Shown one piece after another: positions 43,964 to 51,495 of a stretch of DNA of 64,000 bases. This DNA comes from Bacteroidales bacterium UBA6229 (GTDB lineage: Bacteria > Bacteroidota > Bacteroidia > Bacteroidales > F082), in contig DJWN01000021.1 of NCBI GenBank assembly GCA_002440975.1, positions 1 to 64,000 on the forward strand. The letters run 5' to 3'. The notes beneath the pieces were generated by a model, which searched no databases, was not told the origin of the DNA, and saw only the letters and a list, made by a program, of their open reading frames with translations. The number at the start of each line of letters is the position of its first letter. Position 1 is the first letter of the stretch. The position numbers and the translations under genes were made by a program.

Positions 43964-45982
43964 TTGGATTTTAAACTATCATCAGATTTTAAACCTACCG
44001 GAGATCAGCCTGAGGCTATCAGGCAACTTGTAGAAGGACTGAAACGGGGAGATTCGTTTCAAACATTGCTTGGTGTGACGGGTTCTGGAAAAACCTTTAC
44101 TGTTGCTAATGTTTTGCAAGAGGTTAACAGGCCGGCTTTGGTGTTGAGCCACAATAAAACCCTGGCAGCGCAGTTATATGGCGAGTTTAAGCAGTTTTTT
44201 CCTGAAAATGCTGTGGAGTATTTTGTTTCGTACTACGACTACTATCAACCTGAAGCTTTTATACCCACCACAAATACTTACATCGAAAAGGACCTTTCGA
44301 TCAATGATGAAATTGAAAAACTTCGTTTAAGCACAACCTCTGCCCTATTGTCTGGACGAAGAGATGTAATCGTAGTATCTTCTGTTTCATGTATTTATGG
44401 CATTGGCAATCCGGATGATTTTAATAGTAATGTAATTTATCTGGAAAAAAGTCAGCAAGTAAGTCGTAATCTTATCTTACAGGCCTTGGTTAATGCATTG
44501 TACAGCAGGACAGATCTTGAGTTAAGCCGTGGTAAATTCAGGGTAAAAGGCGATACGCTGGACGTTTATCCGGCATACAGCGACACCGCTTTCAGGATTA
44601 TTTTCTGGGGAGATGAGGTAGATAGGCTCGAAACCATTGAAGCGGAGAGTGGAAAACGAATTGAGACACTAAACGAAATCACAATTTTTCCGGCCAATAT
44701 TTTTGTTACTTCTCAGGACAAAATGAAGGAGGCCGTGCACGCCATTCAGGACGATATGTTTAGCCAGGTGGCATATTACAAGGAAATTGGAAAATTTGAA
44801 GAAGCTAAACGACTGGAAGATCGTGTGACATACGACATCGAAATGATGCGTGAACTTGGCTATTGCAGCGGCATTGAGAATTATTCGCGCTATTTTGATG
44901 GCAGAAAACCCGGCTCGCGACCTTTCTGTTTATTGGATTATTTTCCTGACGATTTCATCACCATTATCGACGAAAGCCATGTTACCATTCCTCAGCTGCG
45001 TGCTATGTATGGCGGCGACCGCTCACGAAAGCAAACGCTTGTGGAATACGGCTTTCGGCTGCCTTCGGCCCTGGACAACCGCCCCTTAAAATTTGATGAA
45101 TTTGAGGCCATCACCCAACAGGTGATCTATGTGAGTGCCACTCCTGGTGATTATGAATTACAACAATCACAAGGTGTTTTTGTGGAGCAACTGATCAGAC
45201 CCACCGGGCTTTTGGATCCTATCATTGAGGTGCGTCCGAGTATCAATCAGATTGATGATTTGCTGGATGAAATTTCAGCAGTCGTTGAACAAAAACAACG
45301 TGTTTTAGTCACAACGCTTACCAAACGTATGGCCGAAGAACTTACGAAATACCTGAACAAACTAAACGTGAACTCCCGGTATATTCATTCGGATATTGAC
45401 ACCCTCGAACGTGTTGAAATAATGCTCGGGCTGCGCAATGGAACCTTTGATGTTTTGGTTGGAGTGAATCTGCTACGAGAAGGTTTGGATTTACCTGAAG
45501 TGAGCCTGGTCGCCATTTTGGATGCCGACAAGGAAGGTTTTTTAAGATCGGAACGATCTCTGACCCAAACAGCCGGACGTGCTGCCCGTAATGTGAACTC
45601 AAAAGTAATCATGTATGCCGACCACATCACCGGTTCGATGCAGCGAACCATAGACGAAACCAACAGAAGACGATCTAAACAGTTGACCTACAACGAAAAA
45701 CACAATATTACTCCCCGCAGTATCATCAAATCAATGCAAAACGTCTTGGGGCAAAAACACAGACCGGATCATGATTCTGTTTATCCTTTTGCAGCTGCAG
45801 AACCTGCTATTGTTGCCGATCCAGTTATGGCATACTGGTCTGAGGCCGAGCTAAAAAAAGCCATTCAGAATGCTAAAAAGGCTATGGATGCAGCTGTTAA
45901 AGAACTGGATTTTATTGAAGCAGCTAAATTAAGGGACGAAATCAAATTATTTGAGGATCAGTTAAGTAAAATCAAACAGTAG
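43964..45982 (+). CDS. uvrB: excinuclease ABC subunit B (TTG start)
   Basis: The 672-residue helicase-fold protein begins FKLSSDFKPTGDQPEAI and has Walker A TGSGKT, the YYDYYQPEAFIP beta-hairpin, RPTGLLDP, GVNLLREGLDLPEVSL, QTAGRAARN and a C-terminal UVR motif (VKELDFIEAAKLRDEIK). It loads damaged DNA from UvrA and recruits UvrC. The only start that keeps the conserved N-terminus is TTG at 43964: an in-frame TAA lies two codons upstream and no ATG occurs before the PTGDQPEA segment. Confidence 0.96.
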   Translation: MDFKLSSDFKPTGDQPEAIRQLVEGLKRGDSFQTLLGVTGSGKTFTVANVLQEVNRPALVLSHNKTLAAQLYGEFKQFFPENAVEYFVSYYDYYQPEAFIPTTNTYIEKDLSINDEIEKLRLSTTSALLSGRRDVIVVSSVSCIYGIGNPDDFNSNVIYLEKSQQVSRNLILQALVNALYSRTDLELSRGKFRVKGDTLDVYPAYSDTAFRIIFWGDEVDRLETIEAESGKRIETLNEITIFPANIFVTSQDKMKEAVHAIQDDMFSQVAYYKEIGKFEEAKRLEDRVTYDIEMMRELGYCSGIENYSRYFDGRKPGSRPFCLLDYFPDDFITIIDESHVTIPQLRAMYGGDRSRKQTLVEYGFRLPSALDNRPLKFDEFEAITQQVIYVSATPGDYELQQSQGVFVEQLIRPTGLLDPIIEVRPSINQIDDLLDEISAVVEQKQRVLVTTLTKRMAEELTKYLNKLNVNSRYIHSDIDTLERVEIMLGLRNGTFDVLVGVNLLREGLDLPEVSLVAILDADKEGFLRSERSLTQTAGRAARNVNSKVIMYADHITGSMQRTIDETNRRRSKQLTYNEKHNITPRSIIKSMQNVLGQKHRPDHDSVYPFAAAEPAIVADPVMAYWSEAELKKAIQNAKKAMDAAVKELDFIEAAKLRDEIKLFEDQLSKIKQ

Positions 45983-46030
45983 AGTTTCCACTAGAATTTA
46001 TTTGTACAATCCTGTTAGCCAATAATTTAA

Positions 46031-46090
46031 AATAACTTTACTTAGCATTAAATAAAGTTATTAACGAATATCTGTAAATAACTTAGCATT
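46031..46090. repeat. inverted repeat and duplicated 10-mer upstream of the exopolysaccharide operon
   Basis: AATAACTTTA (46031-46040) is perfectly inverted as TAAAGTTATT (46053-46062) around 12 bases. The 10-mer ACTTAGCATT occurs at 46040-46049 and again at 46081-46090, 41 bases apart, each preceded by AATAAC-like sequence. No T run follows, so a terminator is unlikely. The elements lie 30-90 bases upstream of the candidate promoter box and are good candidates for operator sites. Confidence 0.65.
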
Positions 46091-46118
46091 TTTATGTAGG
46101 TATTCACAGTTAATTCCC

Positions 46119-46126
46119 TAATTTTG
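46119..46126 (+). promoter_or_regulatory. candidate -7 box of the exopolysaccharide operon
   Basis: TAATTTTG matches TAnnTTTG exactly, 69 bases before the ATG at 46195. No TTTG lies at the usual -33 distance, which would fit a promoter that needs an activator. From here to the window end all genes are on the plus strand with short gaps. Confidence 0.55.
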
Positions 46127-46194
46127 CTACATATAGAACGAAAATGAAAAGTCAACCTGAGCATATAAACCAACTTCTGATTTAACTTAACTAC

Positions 46195-46566
46195 ATGAAA
46201 AAGAAAATTTTAGTTATGGATGATGAACTTAGCATCAGGATGCTCCTCGAAAACTTCCTGAGTAAAAGCTATGACGTCATCACTAAAAATGACGGTATGG
46301 AGGGTATCAAATGGATGGAAGACGGCAATATGCCCGACCTCATTGTTGCTGATATTCAAATGCCTAACCTCGATGGATATGAATTTATCAAGAATATCCG
46401 TTCGAGTGGTTTTTTTAAAGACGTTCCACTCATCATGTTGTCGGGCATTGAGAGCTCACAGGAAAAAGTTAAATGCCTCAAATTAGGAGCTAACGATTAT
46501 ATGGTTAAACCATTTAATCCGGAGGAGCTATCCGTTCGGATCGAACTTCTGCTCGCCCGCAAATAA
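46195..46566 (+). CDS. stand-alone response-regulator receiver protein
   Basis: The 123-residue CheY-like protein has all receiver residues: acidic pair D9/D10 (VMDDELS), phosphoacceptor D53 in VADIQMPNLDG, S83 in MLSG and K105 in MVKPF. There is no output domain. It is first in the polysaccharide operon and 17 bases before a gene whose product carries a degenerate copy of the same domain fused to a sugar transferase. No histidine kinase gene is in the visible part of the operon. It probably relays phosphorylation to a partner protein rather than to DNA. Confidence 0.93.
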   Translation: MKKKILVMDDELSIRMLLENFLSKSYDVITKNDGMEGIKWMEDGNMPDLIVADIQMPNLDGYEFIKNIRSSGFFKDVPLIMLSGIESSQEKVKCLKLGANDYMVKPFNPEELSVRIELLLARK

Positions 46567-46583
46567 CCTAACTTTATTCTGCC

Positions 46584-47771
46584 ATGGCCGAAACCAGTCT
46601 TCATCAATATAAGGTGCTGTATATCGGTGGATATCCCGATTTTATTCAGGAACTTAATTCCCGACCTGAGTGGTTTGATCTTACAGTTGTTGAAAACGGC
46701 CTCAAAGCCATGAGTTTATTAAAAGATGATAAATCAATCCAGGCTATCATTTGTGAGACCTATTTGCCCGGAATGAATGGAATCGATATCGCTGAAATGC
46801 GTCAGGCCAAACAAATTCATGAAAAAACTCCATTTATCCTGGTTTCGCCTGAAAAAGACGACAAAAACAGCGCAAAAGCATTCAAAACAGTCGTAAACGA
46901 CTTTTACGAAGGAAAACTGGATGCCGAAAAACTCTACCACAGGATTTATTATCTCAGAAAATACTTTGACTATTACAGTGCTGCATCTGAAGATACAAAA
47001 GGTAGTCGCGAATACAAAATACCCTGGAACAAAAGGCTTTTTGATATCGTAGTATCTTTTATGGCTCTGCTAATCCTCTCCCCTTTGCTTATCCTTGTGA
47101 TGATTGCCATCAGACTGGAATCGAAAGGAAAGGTTTTTTACACCAGTAAGCGCGTGGGTACAGGTTATCGGATTTTTGACTTCTATAAACTTCGTTCGAT
47201 GCGTGTTGGTGCAGATGCAGCACTCAAAGATTTGAAACATCTGAACCAGTATGACGTTGAAAAGAAAGCAGAAACAGCGAATGATGTGTGTCCGCGTTGT
47301 GCTTCTCTGCCCGAGGGAGAATACTGTTCAGAGGTACTTTATTCGGAAGGGAAAAAAGTATGTGAGTATTGGTATTTTGAAAAGAAAAAGCAAAAAGCTG
47401 ACAGCACTTTTATCAAGATTAAGGATGATCCGCGTGTGACGCGCGTGGGAAAATTCATTCGAAACACCAGTATTGATGAGTTACCCCAATTGGTGAATGT
47501 TTTTAAAGGAGATATGTCAATTGTTGGCAACCGGCCACTTCCGTTATACGAAGCCGAAATGTTAACATCAGATGACTGGAGCGAAAGATTTATGGGGCCG
47601 GCAGGCATTACCGGGCTCTGGCAGGTGGAAAAAAGAGGTAAGAAAGGAACCATGTCAGAAGAAGAAAGAAAAGCCCTGGACAATCAATATGCCAGAAATT
47701 ATTCATTTTGGGGAGATATTAAATTGATTTTAAAGACTATACCAGCACTTTTTCAAAAAGAAAATGTTTAA
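46584..47771 (+). CDS. pseudo-receiver fused to initiating phosphosugar transferase (WcaJ/WbaP C-domain type)
   Basis: Residues 10-125 of this 395-residue protein have receiver-like strand/helix order, but GG15-16 replace the acidic pair and E58 (CETYLPGMNG) replaces the phosphoacceptor aspartate; S88 and K111 remain. Residues 147-395 are a bacterial sugar transferase domain: KRLFDIVVSFMALLILSP with one membrane-inserted helix, FYTSKRVG, FDFYKLRSM, TRVGKFIRNTSIDELPQL, DMSIVGNRPLP and GITGLWQV. These enzymes place a sugar phosphate on undecaprenyl phosphate to start a polysaccharide repeat. An extra segment with four cysteines (C236, C239, C248, C260) interrupts the catalytic domain. Confidence 0.9.
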   Translation: MAETSLHQYKVLYIGGYPDFIQELNSRPEWFDLTVVENGLKAMSLLKDDKSIQAIICETYLPGMNGIDIAEMRQAKQIHEKTPFILVSPEKDDKNSAKAFKTVVNDFYEGKLDAEKLYHRIYYLRKYFDYYSAASEDTKGSREYKIPWNKRLFDIVVSFMALLILSPLLILVMIAIRLESKGKVFYTSKRVGTGYRIFDFYKLRSMRVGADAALKDLKHLNQYDVEKKAETANDVCPRCASLPEGEYCSEVLYSEGKKVCEYWYFEKKKQKADSTFIKIKDDPRVTRVGKFIRNTSIDELPQLVNVFKGDMSIVGNRPLPLYEAEMLTSDDWSERFMGPAGITGLWQVEKRGKKGTMSEEERKALDNQYARNYSFWGDIKLILKTIPALFQKENV

Positions 47772-47811
47772 TAATATGTCAGGAAATTGTTAAAAACTCC
47801 TTGATAACTCT

Positions 47812-48675
47812 ATGACCCACAAATTAAATATCAAAGTAATTCTTTTCTATCTTGCAAGATTCTTTGCAGATGCAATAAAAATTCAGCAATTGAAACAACC
47901 TCTACGGCATAGAAATTTTGTGCATATCGTTTTTGTGATATGCTTATTGCTTACGGCAGTGCCGCGTCTCGAAGCTCAAATCAGAGCCGATGATGCCTCT
48001 AAGCTGTTTAATCCGCTTACCGACGATATTACAAAACGATTACCCACATTGCGCGTCCTGCTTGATTCTGCTGTTGCCAATGCTCCTTCTGTCAGGTATG
48101 AAGAACTCAAAGCCGATTTTTATTATTATGAACAAAAATCTCAGGAAAGATTCTGGCTGGAACACTTTAGCTTTAATTTGGACTGGAACTGGGGGAAATG
48201 GAATTTTAGAGATCGCGACGAGCTTACACGACTTGATCGTTACTATTTGAGCGAATCATTCAGGGATAATTTTGCGGTGGGTTTTTACATACGCTTCCCT
48301 TTTGCGACACTTGTTGACCGTAAAAACAGAATAAACAAACAGAAAAAATGGATTGAGTTATCCCTGGTGCAGCGCGAAATAAACAAAAAATATATTGAAA
48401 GTGAAGTGATTGAAACTTACAATATGATGATACAATGGCAAAATTACATCAGAATTTATAACGATTATCAAAAGTTTACCATGATTCAGATGCAAATGGC
48501 TCAAAATCAATTTTTAAATGGTGAAATAGGAATTGCAGAATACACGAGGCTAAAAGAAATTCAAACACGCGGTGCTGTTGAATATCAACAAGCTATTGCC
48601 GAATTTAGCAAGAATTATCAACTTCTTGAAATCCTTACTGGAATCAACTTTAACTTGATAAATGTACTAAGATAA
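47812..48675 (+). CDS. short TolC-like outer-membrane protein of the polysaccharide operon
   Basis: The 287-residue protein has a long N-terminal region with an internal signal-type helix (HIVFVICLLLTAVPRLEAQ, about 43-61). A probable start further downstream is possible but no better ATG was found before the helix. The mature part has a TolC-like pattern: a helix (LPTLRVLLDSAVANAPSVRY), two aromatic-rich strands with FNLDWNWGKW and FAVGFYIRFPF, then long helices rich in Gln/Glu ending LLEILTGINF. It has only one such repeat, about half of a TolC monomer. It sits before the Wzz/Wzc gene, where Wza would be expected. Confidence 0.65.
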   Translation: MTHKLNIKVILFYLARFFADAIKIQQLKQPLRHRNFVHIVFVICLLLTAVPRLEAQIRADDASKLFNPLTDDITKRLPTLRVLLDSAVANAPSVRYEELKADFYYYEQKSQERFWLEHFSFNLDWNWGKWNFRDRDELTRLDRYYLSESFRDNFAVGFYIRFPFATLVDRKNRINKQKKWIELSLVQREINKKYIESEVIETYNMMIQWQNYIRIYNDYQKFTMIQMQMAQNQFLNGEIGIAEYTRLKEIQTRGAVEYQQAIAEFSKNYQLLEILTGINFNLINVLR

Positions 48676-48682
48676 CCTAACA

Positions 48683-51487
48683 ATGGATCTAGCCCAATTT
48701 ATACGCGTATTTCGAAAAAATATATTGCTTCTGATTGCAATACCGCTGCTCCTGGCAGTTGTTGTCTATTATTTTACGCGTAATCAAAGTAAAGTTTACG
48801 AATCGGAAGCCATTATGTATACAGGTATCACAACCGGTTACTCTATTGAATCAACTGCCCAACGGCCTACCGACTTTTTTAATACCTCAGCACAATTTGA
48901 TAACCTGATAAACCTGATCAATTCGCGGCAAACCATTGTTGAATCTGCCATTATGCTGCTAGCCCAAAACCTTTCGTTAGAAACTTACAACGCACAATAT
49001 ATCTCACAGGAAAATTTTCAGAAGCTTCACCAGATGGTTCCCAAAAGAGTGAAGGATATGGTTGTGAAAAATGGTAAGGCAGGAATAGAACGCGAAAAAG
49101 AAGAACAGATCAAGAATCTGGAAAAGGAAATCAAAAGCCTCGAAAAAGAGATTAACAAGAAAAGAAATCGTGCCTTAGTTGAGCTCACAAACGGAAACGG
49201 AAATAGCAATTCAGCAGATTATGAGCCTCAGACTGGTGTATCGAAAAATACAGCCCAATATGCCGACAGTCCGGCCTCCGAGAGCAATAAAAAAACGCAT
49301 GTTGTTCAGGCAGGCGAAACGCTGCTTTCAATTTCCAGGAAATACGGAATTAGCCTTACCAAACTTCGCGAACTTAACCAGTTTGAAGGCCAGCTTAAAG
49401 TAGGACAACGAATTGTGATTGCATCAGATGGCACAAATCAAAGCAACAACTTTGGGTATTCAGAAAAAGTTGTCAGCCTCTACGATGAAGATGAAATGCT
49501 TAATGATGTTGTCAACATGCCTGCGATTGACACAAGACAAGAACCTGCTTATGATCAGTTCAATCTGAATTTGTTAGCTGAATCTGAAGCTTTTACAATT
49601 GAAAAAGACCCCATTATACCACGAGGTGTTCGTGAAGACGACTTTTATAAAACCATTCAGAATTTCACAAATCACTATAATTCGAGTGATACCAATTTCA
49701 TTTATGGTTTGCTGCATTACGGCCAAAGTCCGCACTATAGTATCACTTCCATCAAGAAACTTCAAATATACAGGATAAACAACAGTGACCTTGTGCGATT
49801 AATATATACTTCTGACGATCCAGGAATTTGCCAGCAAACCCTGAAAATCATCGCCCAAGTTTTTGTAAAAAATTACAAACTTCTAAAAGAGAACCAAACC
49901 GATCTGGTTGTAGGTTATTTTAAAAAACAAGTTGATTCGGCTGATCTGCAACTTCAGGCAGCGGAAGACAGATTGCTAAAATTTAACAAAAAGAATAACA
50001 TCATCAATTATGCCGAGCAAACGAAATACATCGCTGCTCAAAAAGAAGACCTCGACCTGTATTACCAAAATGAACAGGTACGTATGGCTCAGGCTTCCGC
50101 TGCACTGCGCGAATTGGAGACAAAACTCACCAGGCGAGACAGTATCTATCTGAAAAGTGATATGATCAATCAGAAAAGAAAGCAATTTGCAGATATTTCT
50201 GAGAAGATTCTGATCAACGAGCTGGCCGAAGATTACGATCAGCGTATTGGAAATGAGATTGCCCGATTACGCCTCCAGGCAGATCAACTAAGAGATGAAA
50301 TTAAACTCTATGTAGATCAACTTTATTTGTATAGCCATTCAACACAAGGCGTTCCGATATCGGCTTTATTGGATGAGTGGCTCAGTAATGCACTTACCTA
50401 TGAGGAGGCTAAAGCCAGCTTGGTAGTGCTGTCTAGAAGAAAGATGGATTTCGTAAGAACGTATCAGCGCTTTGCCCCATTGGGAGCCATGCTCAAGCGT
50501 ATTGAACGCGAAATTACGGTTGCCGAGCAATCCTATCTCGAATTGCTGCGCAGCCTTAATCTGGCCAAAATGCGTCAGCAAAACCTGCAAATGGCTACAA
50601 ATATCCGTATCGTTGACCCACCCTATTTTCCATTGAATGCGCGGGCCTCCAAAGCACGGTTTTTGGTTCCTGCGGCTGCTATCATTGGATTTTTGCTCGT
50701 GGCATTTATTATCCTGGTTTTGGAATATTTCGATCAGTCGCTCCGAAATCCAGAACGTGTCTCAAAACAGATCAACCTCAAGATTGCTGGTGCCTATCCT
50801 TATCTTGGGTCTAACATCGAAATGAAAAATCGGGCAGTGATCAGTAACCGGCTTATTGAGATGATACTTCAAAACCTAAAGCTGCAACTAACTCATAATG
50901 CTGTATTTCCGGCACAAAAACCATATTTCATACTATTCTTTAGCACACAGGAACAAACCGGAAAAACATTTATTGCGCAAAAACTAGCCAACAAACTCAG
51001 AACCTATGGCGAAAAAGTTATGGTTTTGAACTATAACAATACACTTGATTATGAATCGGATCAACAGGATTTCAACCTCACTTATCCTTACGAAATTGCG
51101 GAGGACTTTGCCAAGGCTTCAACTGTTAAAGATTTGATTCGCAATCACATACTCAGAAAAGAAAATTACGTTTATGACTATATCTTTCTCGAGATTCCAT
51201 CCATCATTTATCACGATTACCCACTTGAACTGATGCATGAGGTGGATGCCTCGCTGATGATGCTTAAGTCGAGTAGTAAATGGAACAAAGCAGACGAAAG
51301 TGCCTTAAACATCCTAAAGCAAGTATTGCGCGAAGAACCACAAATTGTATTAAATGAAGCCGAAGACTATGCCATAGAGGAGATAATTTCAGGTATAAAA
51401 GTTAAAAAGACTTCACCCTTCAAAGCAAAATTGCTTCATGCTATCTCATATCTGGCCAGAATCAGAGTTCAGGTAAAAGAAAATTAA
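48683..51487 (+). CDS. Wzz/Wzc-type polysaccharide co-polymerase with LysM domain and degenerate kinase domain
   Basis: This 934-residue inner-membrane protein has helix 1 (13-32), a long periplasmic part and helix 2 (659-682), followed by a cytoplasmic BY-kinase-like domain. The periplasmic part contains a charged coiled coil (136-163), a LysM domain (about 204-248: HVVQAGETLLSIS...GQRIVIA) and long coiled coils (410-640). In the kinase domain the Walker A region reads STQEQTGKT (754-762, first glycine lost), the Walker A' aspartate is replaced (VLNYNN), Walker B reads FLEIP instead of a DxPP, and there is no C-terminal tyrosine cluster. It likely controls chain length and export but probably lacks kinase activity. 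Confidence 0.88.
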   Translation: MDLAQFIRVFRKNILLLIAIPLLLAVVVYYFTRNQSKVYESEAIMYTGITTGYSIESTAQRPTDFFNTSAQFDNLINLINSRQTIVESAIMLLAQNLSLETYNAQYISQENFQKLHQMVPKRVKDMVVKNGKAGIEREKEEQIKNLEKEIKSLEKEINKKRNRALVELTNGNGNSNSADYEPQTGVSKNTAQYADSPASESNKKTHVVQAGETLLSISRKYGISLTKLRELNQFEGQLKVGQRIVIASDGTNQSNNFGYSEKVVSLYDEDEMLNDVVNMPAIDTRQEPAYDQFNLNLLAESEAFTIEKDPIIPRGVREDDFYKTIQNFTNHYNSSDTNFIYGLLHYGQSPHYSITSIKKLQIYRINNSDLVRLIYTSDDPGICQQTLKIIAQVFVKNYKLLKENQTDLVVGYFKKQVDSADLQLQAAEDRLLKFNKKNNIINYAEQTKYIAAQKEDLDLYYQNEQVRMAQASAALRELETKLTRRDSIYLKSDMINQKRKQFADISEKILINELAEDYDQRIGNEIARLRLQADQLRDEIKLYVDQLYLYSHSTQGVPISALLDEWLSNALTYEEAKASLVVLSRRKMDFVRTYQRFAPLGAMLKRIEREITVAEQSYLELLRSLNLAKMRQQNLQMATNIRIVDPPYFPLNARASKARFLVPAAAIIGFLLVAFIILVLEYFDQSLRNPERVSKQINLKIAGAYPYLGSNIEMKNRAVISNRLIEMILQNLKLQLTHNAVFPAQKPYFILFFSTQEQTGKTFIAQKLANKLRTYGEKVMVLNYNNTLDYESDQQDFNLTYPYEIAEDFAKASTVKDLIRNHILRKENYVYDYIFLEIPSIIYHDYPLELMHEVDASLMMLKSSSKWNKADESALNILKQVLREEPQIVLNEAEDYAIEEIISGIKVKKTSPFKAKLLHAISYLARIRVQVKEN

Positions 51488-51495
51488 CCTGAGCC

